Assembly: GCF_001294465.1 (NCBI RefSeq)
Contig: NZ_LGAA01000014.1
Coordinates: 1 to 64,000, forward strand
Direction: 5' to 3'
Origin: Moellerella wisconsensis ATCC 35017
GTDB taxonomy: Bacteria > Pseudomonadota > Gammaproteobacteria > Enterobacterales > Enterobacteriaceae
DNA: 64,000 nucleotides
The notes under the pieces were generated by a model. That model saw only the letters and a list, made by a program, of their open reading frames with translations. It was not told where the DNA came from and ran no database searches. Below are positions 1 through 9,337 of this stretch, piece after piece. The first letter of the stretch is position 1; every line of letters begins with the position of its first letter. Position numbers and translations under genes: made by a program.

Positions 1-630
1 GCAGATCCCTTTTTCAGTTGGAATTTCATTTTTTGGGCGACCGTGTAAGCGAGAAATTAACGACTGCATGGCGGCTAATTTTTGAGGTTTGTCAGTAATA
101 GGGATACTGTATTTTTGATCCCTTATCTGCATGTTTTTATATTTAGGATTAGATACATCCCTTATTTCAGTTTTGATAATGAAGGCAACATTATCAATAT
201 AAACATGACCTTCTAAAATCCGACCAAAATCTGGTGTTGTAGAGTTTTCGTTACTATCGAATATAACTCCATTATCTAACTTAATTACTTCCTTTAAAAA
301 AGGGGCATCAGATGAATCGATAACTCTTTTATTTTTTAACTCTTCTTCACGCAGCTCAATGCGTTGTTTAAATGCAGGGGGATAAAGAAATTGACTTTCA
401 ATGGTCATATCATCGATAGTGATGACCGATGAAAGTTCTTGGGTTAACGCTTTGGGATAATTAAAGGTATAACGACCTAAACAATAGGTGGGTGCATCAT
501 CAAATAGGGTGTTAATCACGGCAGAATCCTTGTCATTAAGCGAAGTTGAATAGGTTTTATTCGGTACAGAGCACGCTGCTAAAGCTGCGAATAAAACCAG
601 GCCTAAAAAACCGATAAATTTATTTTTCAT
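1..630 (-). CDS. Tli4-like T6SS immunity lipoprotein (3' part missing)
   Basis: The reading frame starts at 630 and stays open to the left edge, giving about 210 residues without a stop. The N-terminus is a lipoprotein signal: charged MKNK, a hydrophobic run, and lipobox LAAC with Cys20. A mature segment TYCLGRYTFNYP resembles the start of Tli4-type immunity proteins, which neutralise T6SS phospholipase effectors in the periplasm. The start overlaps the stop of the upstream lipase by one base (TGATG), so the two are translationally coupled. Lipoprotein and coupling are seen directly. The Tli4 assignment rests on family resemblance and on the neighbouring lipase. The C-terminal domain lies outside the window. 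Confidence 0.6.
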   Translation of the reverse strand, partial: MKNKFIGFLGLVLFAALAACSVPNKTYSTSLNDKDSAVINTLFDDAPTYCLGRYTFNYPKALTQELSSVITIDDMTIESQFLYPPAFKQRIELREEELKNKRVIDSSDAPFLKEVIKLDNGVIFDSNENSTTPDFGRILEGHVYIDNVAFIIKTEIRDVSNPKYKNMQIRDQKYSIPITDKPQKLAAMQSLISRLHGRPKNEIPTEKGIC

Positions 631-2391
631 CAGGGTTTCACTTCATCCGATTGCAATATGCGACATAAGGAACGCAAGGTGAATTTAATAGCAGGAGACA
701 CATTTTTTGTTTTTTTGTACGTTTCAAACTCGGCATCCCCTTTTAATGGGACAAACTGATAAGCGTTCTGATGGTCAACGTTCATTTCTAAAATTTCTTT
801 AAACAGTTCTTTTCTATCTAAATTTATGGAATATTTAGGAACTGTACCGTCACCGCGCCCGCCCTCATAATCCATTGTTGGCGTACTTTTCCATTTATTA
901 CTGGATTTGAGTAACGTATACTCACGCTTCTCGCCATACATTTCAGTGGCTCTGCTATCATCAGAGACCCATAACCACGAGGTTTTATCCCTTAATTTCC
1001 ACGTTACAGTTTCATCTGAGCGGCGGGAGTCTTTTGGATCATCATCATCAAAATATGCTCCGTAAAACTGGTAAGTATTCGTATGATACTTATTGTCCAT
1101 TTTTTGAATAAAAGGAGCGACTTTCCGTTCAATTATATTTTTATAGTTAATGAAATTTTTTTTGCTAGTAGCATCGTTTTTATCAAGAATGTCTGACTCA
1201 TACATTCGCCACCACACATCATCTTTAAGATAGATTTCTTCGAACGGATCACCGTTTTGAGGCAATAACAAATCTGTTACGCCATCCGGACTGCCTTTTT
1301 CAATCCGTAAGCCACGGTTTCCCATGATTATATTTGGGAGAAGGCAAAAGCTGCATGGGGGCGGGTGATTGAGCCAAGACTGACATCAAGCGTGTGGCAC
1401 TAGCGCCTAAAACAAGTGACATCGGGAATGAATGTTCTCCAATTTTCATCATTTTATAGGCGGTCGGCGAGCCTAAATCGGGCATCACACCATGCACGAT
1501 CCCGAGAATTTTATCTTTGTAGGGGGTATCTAATAATTCAGAAGCATAGCGTGAAATCAATCCGCCCATTGAATGGGTCACTAGAATGACTTTTTCATGT
1601 CCTTCTTCAAACGCCAGTCCATGGCCAACCCCTCCATTTTCATTAGTGTTATACATCATCAACACGTTATCGATGTAATTTGCGAGTTCTTGCGCAGACT
1701 GAGCATTATCTTGTAGCCAGTTATAGCCAAAGACATGAAGTGGAAGCAACAGACTGCGGTAATGAGTTGTTTCTTTAATAGAAAGGGGGTTTTTATCATC
1801 ATCTGAAAGTTTTTTGCCTAAAATATGCTGGAAAATAGATTTAGAACCCTTACCATTACCTTCAAAATATTCCGTTGCGGCAGCCGCAGAGCCAATACCA
1901 TCCTTTCTTGCTTGGTTATAATAATCTTCCCATATTAACAACTCTTTTTGTAATTGTTCTAAAGGCTCAGCATAAGAGAATTCCAATGCGCTACCCCAAC
2001 CCCGTTTTTGACGAGAATTAGCAAAATAAGTCGACTCGTTATCACTATTACTCACCTTTTGGTCAAAATCCGTCACAACCGCGTTAGGGTTTAATAGTTC
2101 ACGGCGACGTTTTCCTCCGGTCAAGCCCCAACCTAGCGCATCCCATAATTTTAATGCCAGATTACTACGAATACGCCAGACAGATTCTCCCGAATCTTTA
2201 TGTTTTAAGTTAGACCCCATAATGCCGGGTAAAAAAATAACAGGAACCACTTTGGTTGCAGGGGGATAAAGATGGGCTTTGGCGTTCCGTGATTTATGTT
2301 CCGTTGTACACTCCCACGCAACGCGTTTCTTCTCGTCAAACTCACAAAAACGGTGTTGGATATTTTCTATTTGTTCATCCTGATCCATCAT
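630..2391 (-). pseudogene. T6SS-type lipase effector (Tle4-like alpha/beta hydrolase), one frameshift
   Basis: Two adjacent frames encode one protein. The first (2391 to 1300, 363 codons) carries the motif PVIFLPGIMGSNL near residue 50 and the serine-hydrolase elbow VTHSMGGL (T-H-S-M-G) near residue 270. The second (1325 to 630) continues with a C-terminal domain. Near 1305-1310 the first frame reads PWLTD-stop while the second reads LRIEKG; removing a single A gives the continuous reading PWLRIEKG. An intact product would be roughly 585 residues. The elbow, the coupled Tli4-like lipoprotein downstream and the size fit a T6SS phospholipase of the Tle4 group. No secretion-system structural gene, VgrG or PAAR gene is visible here. 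A sequencing error at this base is the main alternative to a real lesion. Confidence 0.65.
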
Positions 2392-2556
2392 ATATCCTTT
2401 AAATTTTGGTTATGGATTGAAATATAACCTAAATTTTATGAGATAACACTCAAATAATAAAAAATTTACCATAAGACCAATTATATCAAAAACAGTAAAT
2501 GCTCTGGGGAACCGCCAGAAAATAGACAGGGAGCGGGTGGTGTGTTTTATTGATGA

Positions 2557-2724
2557 TTACACCCAGTCAATAGAATCTGGGCCAATTTTTAAAATCCTTT
2601 TTTTATTTGCAAGCATATCCGTATTCATTAACCCAATAATCATTAATGTAATAGAAGTAATAGATGCAATAGAAGCTACGATGCATGCAATAGAATAAAC
2701 TTGAGTTGTTAAAATATGAGCCAT
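2557..2724 (-). CDS. possible 55-residue single-span membrane protein
   Basis: A short ATG frame lies 166 bp upstream of the lipase start on the same strand. It encodes a hydrophobic segment at about residues 9-32, rich in I, A, S and T, then a basic stretch (NKKRILK) and the end SIDWV. That is the shape of a small inner-membrane protein. The ribosome-binding site is weak. I do not recognise the product. Position suggests it could be co-transcribed with the lipase/immunity pair. It may also be a chance frame in AT-rich DNA. Confidence 0.3.
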   Translation of the reverse strand: MAHILTTQVYSIACIVASIASITSITLMIIGLMNTDMLANKKRILKIGPDSIDWV

Positions 2725-3792
2725 TTTATTTTTAACTGTTCTTTATATGGATATAAATAAAATACTCTTAGCCAGAATATTGTGAAATAATATCTTTTTC
2801 ATTCAACGGCCTGTCAGAACGCTAAAGCTCAGCAAAATAAACCCTAATACTGCCACTCACTGCAATCTAAGATATAAAATTATAAGATATAAAATTAAAA
2901 ATATTAATATCGGAAATTCTTTATCAAATACCTTATTATCTGGCATCAAGCGCGCGTTCTTAAGCGGAATTAATGATGTCTTATATTTAACCGGCGGGTT
3001 TTAGTCACTTTTTTATCAGGCACATCTGATAATCGCGGGATAAATATAACGCGTTCAGCGCCTCTTGCCAGTAGTTAGACTATTTATGCTTCGCGCCGAA
3101 CTATTTATGCTTCTCATGCTTCGTGAAATGTTTGGCGCCAGACTGTTTTGGCTGAGATTAGGACACATTCAGTCGTGATCGGGCACAGATCGCGAGCGAT
3201 TGCGCATCATTGAGCTTGATTAGTGGTGTTGTTGGATGATTTATTGATGGTTTGGCGATCATTTGGGGGGTAACCTCCGCGATTTTTTCGCTGATCCACG
3301 CATTATTGACAAAAAATCACGATAAAGCCAAATAAAACGAGGCGAATCGAGGTGAAACGAGGCGAAACGAGGCGGATTGAGGCGAAACGAGGTGAAACGA
3401 GGTGAAACGAGGTGAAACGAGGCGGATTGAGGCGGATTGAGGCGAAACGAGGCGAATCAAAATAAAATAAAAGCCTATAAAATCATCGAGTTAAAAACCC
3501 CTCTCACGAACGTGCTCATTTTAGTCCGATCCACGGCCAATATGGTGCCATTATTAGCGCTCAGCCGTCGATTTTAATCACTCCGCTCGGTATTAAGCTA
3601 TTTTTGAAGCCTATTGGGCTAATTAAGGGCTTATCTTGGCGCAATCGCGGTAACGTTCAGGGCAATGACTTATTCAATAGAGATTATCTGGATTTTTCAA
3701 GGGCAAGGGGTATCCCCCCTGCCAATCGCGACTTGTGATAAATTATGTATAAACGTAAACTTTAGTGTCTAAATTATTTATAACTAGGAATA
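2725..3792. other. non-coding stretch with decamer array
   Basis: No convincing gene is visible between the small ORF and the lipoprotein. Besides the decamer array at 3341-3460, it holds short repeated phrases such as two copies of CTATTTATGCTTC near 3080-3120. Its promoter for the plus-strand lipoprotein should lie in the last 100 bp, but no clear -35/-10 pair stands out. Confidence 0.6.
3341..3460. repeat. decanucleotide tandem array, 12 units
   Basis: Twelve units of 10 bp follow each other without a break in register. The consensus is GGYGAAACGA, with variants GGCGGATTGA and GGCGAATCGA. The period is close to one DNA helical turn. Variants GGYGAAACGA and GGCGGATTGA recur in blocks, as expected from slippage and local duplication. 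Confidence 0.95.
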
Positions 3793-4485
3793 ATGATTAA
3801 AATGCGAACGTTTTTAATTCCGATGATGTGTGTTGCGACGTTGTCAGGCTGTGCGGCGACTGAATATAATTATACCCCCCAATCACATAAAATTAGTGAA
3901 CCCAAAGTAGGCAGCGTGAATACCGTCACGGTGGGCGATACCTTAATTAAAGACGGCAATATCAGTGATATTGAAGGCATTAAAATCGCCAATCTGATCA
4001 AGATAGATATGGCGTATAAAATTATTCCGGGGTTGTTTAAAAAAGTTGGTTCTAATGATCAAGGCGATTTTTACATGCCGACCACCACCATGGATTCTGG
4101 ATCGGTAGTGGTTGAAGTGCTCGGGCGGCCATGGACCTCGTTATTAGTCAAAAAAGAGGGCAAAACCAATGAGATTTGTGTAGTGAGTGATCTAAAAGTC
4201 GCGGTGTGCGGTGACGATGCGCAGATTGAAAAAGTGACTTTAAACGATCCGGACAGCAACTCATTTGAACAAGCACTGATTTTTAATGGTGTAAATGAAG
4301 ATAAAGTTGATATTAGCTATCAACAAATCGGCTCTAATATTAAGAACCAAAACTTTGGCAATAACATTCAATATAACTTGAAAGAAAGTACTATTATTTC
4401 GTATAAAGGGGCGCAATTAGAGGTGCTCAACAGCACGGATACTTCGTTAACTTATAAAGTGATCAGCAATTTCTCAAATAACTAA
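3793..4485 (+). CDS. hypothetical lipoprotein
   Basis: The product of 230 residues begins with a lipoprotein signal (MIKMRTFLIPM, hydrophobic core, lipobox LSGC with Cys20), so it should be anchored in the cell envelope. AGGA lies three bases before the ATG at 3793; a second in-frame ATG at 3802 is also possible. The mature part has an acidic, beta-rich look with only two further cysteines, close together (EICVVSDLKVAVCGD), which could form a disulphide. I do not recognise a family. The gene stands alone between long non-coding stretches and is followed by a strong terminator. Confidence 0.85.
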   Translation: MIKMRTFLIPMMCVATLSGCAATEYNYTPQSHKISEPKVGSVNTVTVGDTLIKDGNISDIEGIKIANLIKIDMAYKIIPGLFKKVGSNDQGDFYMPTTTMDSGSVVVEVLGRPWTSLLVKKEGKTNEICVVSDLKVAVCGDDAQIEKVTLNDPDSNSFEQALIFNGVNEDKVDISYQQIGSNIKNQNFGNNIQYNLKESTIISYKGAQLEVLNSTDTSLTYKVISNFSNN

Positions 4486-4591
4486 TCGTTATTAGGTGTT
4501 TTTTAATTGCGGTATTTAACGGCAAGGGTATTTGATCCACAGATACTTTTGAGATAATTAAATATTGGCGGGGATATTTTTTGGACTATGA

Positions 4592-4626
4592 AAGGCCGCA
4601 GGATAATACATTAGCGGCCTTTTGTA
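4592..4626 (+). terminator. intrinsic terminator after the lipoprotein gene
   Basis: AAAGGCCGC pairs with GCGGCCTTT across a 14-nt loop, followed by T residues. It sits about 105 bp after the stop codon. Confidence 0.8.
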
Positions 4627-4743
4627 ATTTGTTAATTCTGATGTGGATCTCGACATTGCTATCTATATTTATATCTATGTTTATGGTTCATGCCGAGATT
4701 AATAACGAAATTGATACTATGGCGCACCCGCCGCCGCATAATT

Positions 4744-5025
4744 TTAATCGGTAGAGATATTTTTCAGCGCATTTTTGGAGGCGATTTTAGCCGCCTCAAT
4801 AGAGGCATGCAGCGCCTCATCATCAATCAAATTGGGTGCGCTGGCATCAAGCTCTGCCAGCAAGGTATTTTGCTCATGCAAATAATACAGCAAATCAAAT
4901 TGTTGCTGTAAAACAAAGCTTAAGATCTCTTTAGCTTCTGGCGGCTCTAGCGTAACAATGGCGTAAATTAGGGCACGACAGTGATCGATCACTTCTTCCA
5001 ACGTTATCGGGGTGTCGTCAAACAT
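4744..5025 (-). CDS. unknown acidic protein, 93 residues
   Basis: The frame has a strong ribosome-binding site (GGGGGTG just upstream of the ATG at 5025). The product is acidic and mostly alpha-helical by composition: Leu/Ala/Glu rich, with an amphipathic stretch FVLQQQFDLLYYLHEQ near residues 42-57. No signal peptide or membrane segment is seen. Its start overlaps the end of a small hydrophobic ORF by 8 bases, pointing to coupled translation. I do not recognise the family; a cytosolic partner or antidote of the small peptide is only a guess. Confidence 0.6.
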   Translation of the reverse strand: MFDDTPITLEEVIDHCRALIYAIVTLEPPEAKEILSFVLQQQFDLLYYLHEQNTLLAELDASAPNLIDDEALHASIEAAKIASKNALKNISTD

Positions 5026-5158
5026 ACATCACCCCCGAGAGCCGCGCGGTGGCGTGTAGGCGAGAGTGTACAGTGGTGAATATCGCGGTGAGTAATACGA
5101 ATAGGCAGAAAAATAGGCAAGGGTAAGTAAGGCAAGGGCGGTACGTCTTCAGATCCAT
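5018..5158 (-). CDS. small hydrophobic cysteine-rich peptide, possible type I toxin
   Basis: The ATG at 5158 has AGAGG eight bases upstream. The 46-residue product has a basic start (MDLKTYRP), a Cys/Phe/Leu-rich hydrophobic core (CLFFCLFVLLTAIF) and a polar tail, a layout like Hok-type toxins, though I see no clear sequence match. Another frame starting with TTG at 5249 overlaps it fully, echoing the mok/hok arrangement. The leader is highly structured. The last 8 bases overlap the start of the 93-codon gene. Alternatives are a leader peptide controlling that gene, or a small membrane protein with another role. Confidence 0.4.
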   Translation of the reverse strand: MDLKTYRPCLTYPCLFFCLFVLLTAIFTTVHSRLHATARLSGVMYV

Positions 5159-5683
5159 GATGACAACCTCTAATTGATGGTTTAATCTCACCGTCTAGAG
5201 CTGCTAATCTTAGAGGTGGTGAGCTGAGTAAGGTTAGCAGACCGGTCAACAGAGAACCCGGCGCATCTTTTCGATGCCCCTATCCAGCCCACCATTGCTT
5301 TATTTCAGGTGCCACTGTACCTGCACATAATCACCGCTTGTGCGGTTGTGCGCTCTGTTTTGTTTTTAAGCTGCTAAACTCAGCAACGGATGTGCCGCTG
5401 CAACTGCACTATATCCGTGGTATCTCAGTGGTTCAATCCACCGGAGGATAATTAGGATAAATATTTTTGTTTTCGGCGTGTGGTAGGGGGGAGAGATATC
5501 ATAGAACCTATTAAGGCATGAGTGATATTCGGGGAATGAGAACATCGGGGAATTTTAATTAGGGGGATATTAATAGAGAAAATAAAACGTATTGCCAGTG
5601 AATGCGTTAGCATCCGTACTGGCAACAGAAATAGCGTTTTTATATTGACGACTCTTTAATCAGTGCAGCGAAAATAAAAAATA
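5159..5683 (-). other. structured RNA leader candidate, then non-coding
   Basis: Read on the minus strand upstream of the small peptide, 5159-5390 is dense in inverted repeats. CTGCTAA 5201-5207 pairs with TTAGCAG 5234-5240. GCATC 5263-5267 pairs with GATGC 5273-5277. CAGGT pairs with ACCTG at 5306-5323. A nested hairpin at 5322-5351 has CCGC/GCGG inside GCACA/TGTGC. Such density suggests a folded RNA, for instance a toxin mRNA leader. I see no known riboswitch or RNA family. In 5453-5683 I see nothing. Confidence 0.4.
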
Positions 5684-6631
5684 TTATTTAAATTCATGCT
5701 GAACAGTATTGGCGATGCCTTTCTCCAACGTGACCGGAGGTGTAAAAGAGGTGCTTGCAATATAGTTTGATTTGAACTGGGTTCTAGCACAAAACTTTTT
5801 AACGCGAATACTACTAACAGGAAATTCTTTTCCGGTGACTTTAGATAAAATATCAAAACAATAACCGCCCATAATCCCGATAATATACGGGACACGGATA
5901 TTAGATTTTGGTTTATCTAACGCATGACAAATCACCGTAGTCAGTTCATTCATAGTAAAGTCAGGTTTATCAATATAATTAAATACATGTTTACCTTGCG
6001 TAAAGGTGGTAGCAAAATTAATAAACGCTGCCACATTTTCTACATAGGCCATGGATTTTTTATTATTTCCGCTGCCGATCATTAAGAAACGACCAGAGGC
6101 AATTTGGCGGAACAGATTATATACATTGCCGCGGTTTCTTTCACCGAACACTACCGTTGGTCGAATGGTTACTAATACATTATCAGTAGATTTTGCTTGC
6201 CAAGCATCATAGACATGCTCGGCTTCCAATTTTGATTTTCCATAATCATTAAATGGATGATATTCGCCATCTTCGCCGGTTTCTTTTTCAACAAAACCAT
6301 AAACAGCCACAGAAGATGTAAATACAATATGCTTTATGCCAAGTTGTTCCGCAACATCACAGACATTTTTAGCGCCACCGACATTAACATCATAATACAG
6401 GCTAATAGGATGAACATTATCTTTATGCTCAGCCGATAAGTTAATAATAACATCACTGCCTGTTAACGGCTCAATAAGCGTTTCAGGTTTTGTAACGTCA
6501 CCAAATTCCCAATGTTCAGGATGGGCTTCACTTTTTCTAATATCGACTATTTTAAAGTCAATGTTTTGAGATTTTAATTGATAAGATAGACGCGTTCCGA
6601 TAAAACCGGATCCACCGATAATTGTTAGCAT
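5684..6631 (-). CDS. NAD-dependent epimerase/dehydratase (extended SDR)
   Basis: The 315-residue protein starts with the Rossmann motif GGSGFIG at residues 6-12. The SDR catalytic set is visible: FTSSVAVYG near residue 105 (Ser) and YGKSK near residue 130 (Tyr and Lys). It has the length of sugar-nucleotide 4-epimerases or dehydratases/reductases. It is the last gene of the polysaccharide cluster, 3 bp after the stop of the upstream glycosyltransferase. The substrate cannot be read from sequence. A UDP-GlcNAc/UDP-Glc 4-epimerase or the enzyme of a modified hexose are the likely choices. Confidence 0.85.
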   Translation of the reverse strand: MLTIIGGSGFIGTRLSYQLKSQNIDFKIVDIRKSEAHPEHWEFGDVTKPETLIEPLTGSDVIINLSAEHKDNVHPISLYYDVNVGGAKNVCDVAEQLGIKHIVFTSSVAVYGFVEKETGEDGEYHPFNDYGKSKLEAEHVYDAWQAKSTDNVLVTIRPTVVFGERNRGNVYNLFRQIASGRFLMIGSGNNKKSMAYVENVAAFINFATTFTQGKHVFNYIDKPDFTMNELTTVICHALDKPKSNIRVPYIIGIMGGYCFDILSKVTGKEFPVSSIRVKKFCARTQFKSNYIASTSFTPPVTLEKGIANTVQHEFK

Positions 6632-6634
6632 AGT

Positions 6635-7381
6635 TTATCTTCTTTTTTTAAATGCGTTTAAGATATAGTGTGAAAAATAATAAGATGATTTTAATAAAGG
6701 TAACTTAAGCTCATTTCTGTATATAGACCATTGCCATGTAATTGCTTTTAATTTATTACCAGATAATGAATCGTCTGAGAGTCTATATTTAGCAAGTGGT
6801 TCTTGGATACAAAAAGCATGACGTGATTTTTGTATTATTTGTAGCCACATTACATAATCCTCATGACCAATATTTTTCTGAAAAAATACACCTAAATTTT
6901 CTCTATTATAAACACCCGTTAAATTACCTACAAAGTTTGATTTTAGCATATCAGAATATTTTATTACTTCAGAGGCTGTTCTTAATGATTTTATACCAGA
7001 GGAATCAAAAGTGGTATAATTTGAACAAACCACATCCCAACCTTCATTGAGTAATTTTAGTTGTGAAGATAGTTTATTAGGTAGCCAGAGATCATCACTA
7101 TCCAGAAATGCAATATACTTACCATTTGCATTTTTTAAACCCTTATTTCTACTTTCTGCAACTCCTGAGTTTTTATCATTTTCAAGATATATAATTCTAG
7201 AGTCATTAAAAGAGAGTATTATCTCTTTAGTTTTATCTTGGGATGCATCATTAATAACATATAAATTAAATGATTTAAAATCCTGCTGAAGAACAGAGTT
7301 AATACTATCAATAATAGTTTTTTCTGCATTATATGCAGGCATAATTATAGAAACTAATTCTTGAGTAGTTATTTGAGGCAT
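6635..7381 (-). CDS. family 2 glycosyltransferase
   Basis: The 248-residue GT-A protein begins with SIIMPAYNAEKTI (residues 12-24), followed by NDASQDKT and the nucleotide/metal site FLDSDDLW near residue 93. It should transfer one sugar to the lipid-linked repeat unit at the cytoplasmic face of the inner membrane. The C-terminus ends in a basic segment (NAFKKRR) that could touch the membrane. It lies directly downstream of the dead ugd remnant and three bases upstream of the epimerase. Donor and acceptor are unknown. Confidence 0.85.
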   Translation of the reverse strand: MPQITTQELVSIIMPAYNAEKTIIDSINSVLQQDFKSFNLYVINDASQDKTKEIILSFNDSRIIYLENDKNSGVAESRNKGLKNANGKYIAFLDSDDLWLPNKLSSQLKLLNEGWDVVCSNYTTFDSSGIKSLRTASEVIKYSDMLKSNFVGNLTGVYNRENLGVFFQKNIGHEDYVMWLQIIQKSRHAFCIQEPLAKYRLSDDSLSGNKLKAITWQWSIYRNELKLPLLKSSYYFSHYILNAFKKRR

Positions 7382-7430
7382 GTATGGGTTACCTAATTAA
7401 TTACAGGCGTATGGGTTATCGGTCTTGTTT

Positions 7431-8160
7431 TCAGTCTGTTGGCAGTATACGATTTGCCAGAAGAATGTTACTGTCAGCTTTAAATGTATTAAGGTCACGA
7501 TACACTTTTGAGTGGAATGATTCATTATCTTTAAGCACTGGTTTATATATGATGATGTCGATACTTTTTTAATTTATTTTATGGTGCATTGTATCTAGAA
7601 TCGGCACATCTTTTTTAATAATGCTGTCTAACCACAAAAGTAAAGGCTTATGTGTGTTTAGAGTGCTCACCGACCACAATGTGAGAAGAGTAAAGATTGT
7701 CATACAATGCAGGGCCTTCGCGTAAAAACTCCGGCGAGAAAATCACATTGCATTGGTATAGTCAAACTCTTCACGCAGACGTTCGATAAAGTCGACCGGA
7801 ATGGTTGATTTTACAATAATAGTGGCGTTAGGGGGACTTTTTTACACATCATGGATCACCGATTCAACCGACTGGGTATTAAAGTAGTTGGTTTTTAGGA
7901 GTATAATCGGCCGGGGTAGCAACAATCACATAGTCGGTACTAGTATAAGCTTCGATTTTATCTTCTATGGTGCGGAAATTGAGGTTTTTTTTCAGTTAAT
8001 AACTGCTCAATTTCAGCGTCAATGATCGATGATTGTTTGTTATTCAGTATCGCGACTTTTTCAGCGATAATATCCACTGCCACAACTTCATGATGTTATG
8101 ACAGTAACATGGCGTTAGATAAACCAACGTAGCCAGTACCTACAATTATAATTTTTTTAA
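7431..8160 (-). pseudogene. ugd: UDP-glucose 6-dehydrogenase remnant
   Basis: On the minus strand from 8160 the sequence reads IIIVGTGYVGLSNAMLLS, then a stop, then HEVVAVDI and further Ugd-like blocks ([15 protein letters not shown]-like) in shifting frames with several stops. After about 150 residues' worth it jumps to a C-terminal block, VLKDNESFHSKVYRDLNTF, ending in a stop at 7431-7433. The central part, including the catalytic Cys region, is missing, and the start codon is lost. The gene once supplied UDP-glucuronate to the polysaccharide cluster. It is beyond repair by simple frameshift. Confidence 0.9.
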
Positions 8161-8489
8161 ATACTTATTAAATAAAAAATTAGTTATTAAAAGATGAGAT
8201 GTAATTATTAAAGAAAAAATAATGAAAATATGGATATGTTTTTAATATCTAATATAAAAATATTTTTTATGCACTGTAATTATAGTAATCACTGCATATT
8301 TTTATTTTATAAAGAGTAGTTTCTTTATTATATATAGACTTTTTCTTTATAATAAAATACTATGTTTTTAATATAAAGATAGATTGATTTATTTTTTATT
8401 TTAATAATGATTTTTCTAAAACATATACAGACGTGATTATAAGTGAAACTATATCTATAAACTATCTTTGTGTTATATAATAATTTCAT
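8161..8489. other. AT-rich non-coding gap in the polysaccharide cluster
   Basis: Between the ugd remnant and the next glycosyltransferase the DNA is almost all A and T. I see no gene, promoter or hairpin that can be supported. Confidence 0.6.
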
Positions 8490-9293
8490 TTACCATTTGT
8501 GGTAACACTTTGATAAAATTGATAGAATACACATTCTTGAATTAAACATAAATTTATTTTTATGAATATATTTAAAATAGTCGTGTGCGTGAATTTGCTT
8601 TCTTAATATTCTGAGTAATGACATTTTACTTGAGTCGTTAGAACCATGGATTAGCCTAAAGATATATTCATTAAGATACTCAATATCCTCAGGCTTCAAT
8701 AAACATGCTAACATATTCAATCTTGAATCTAACCAAACATCATCAAATCTCTCATCAAAGATATAGCTCTTATTGTTAAAAAGAAATTCGCCTGAAGTAA
8801 TAATTGACGATGTTACTGATATGGAGGGAAATAAATTTTTACTTTCTAAAACAGTTCTTTTTATACTTAGATTACTCTCTAAACCTTCATTAGTTATATT
8901 CTTTACTTTTGTAAAACAAATTTTTTTTGATTTTATTTTTTTAAAGAATTCAGGACCTAAAGTAGAAAAATTACAATAATCATCAGCATCCATAAACCAA
9001 TAATGATCTGACGTAGAGAAATATTTACTATTCATTATTTTATTCAAACTTTCAAGCTGGCCTTGATATGGTTTTTTTCGACCTAAATTAGGCTCTGTGC
9101 TTTCAAAAATAAATACATTTATTGCATTGAATTCAGAAATGAAATTTTTCATTAAATCTAGACTGCAGTCAGTTGAGCCATCATCACAAATAAGGATTCT
9201 AAATTCTGGCTTATTGACTATAGTTTTAATTTCATTTAATAATTTTTTCAAAAAATTGGCGTAATTCCAATTGAAAATCACTATATTTAACAA
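8490..9293 (-). CDS. family 2 glycosyltransferase
   Basis: The 267-residue protein starts directly with the GT-A fold (MLNIVIFNWNYANFL), followed by CDDGSTDCS near residue 37 and the metal-binding site FMDADDY near residue 100. The fold is that of glycosyltransferase family 2, soluble or peripheral. It lies in the minus-strand polysaccharide cluster, 44 bp after the stop of the preceding glycosyltransferase. Base composition is very AT-rich like its neighbours. The sugar donor is not predictable. Confidence 0.8.
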   Translation of the reverse strand: MLNIVIFNWNYANFLKKLLNEIKTIVNKPEFRILICDDGSTDCSLDLMKNFISEFNAINVFIFESTEPNLGRKKPYQGQLESLNKIMNSKYFSTSDHYWFMDADDYCNFSTLGPEFFKKIKSKKICFTKVKNITNEGLESNLSIKRTVLESKNLFPSISVTSSIITSGEFLFNNKSYIFDERFDDVWLDSRLNMLACLLKPEDIEYLNEYIFRLIHGSNDSSKMSLLRILRKQIHAHDYFKYIHKNKFMFNSRMCILSILSKCYHKW

Positions 9294-9337
9294 TGTTAAC
9301 CCTCTAGTTGAAGTTATAATTTATTTATAAAGATTAC

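Noticed and set aside
5004-5249. An 81-codon frame as an independent gene
   Set aside because: It starts with TTG, lacks a good ribosome-binding site and is Pro/Leu-rich without homology; mentioned only as a possible mok-like overlapping frame.
5394-5450. tRNA-like T-loop phrase GGTTCAATCC
   Set aside because: No acceptor stem, anticodon arm or D arm can be built around it.
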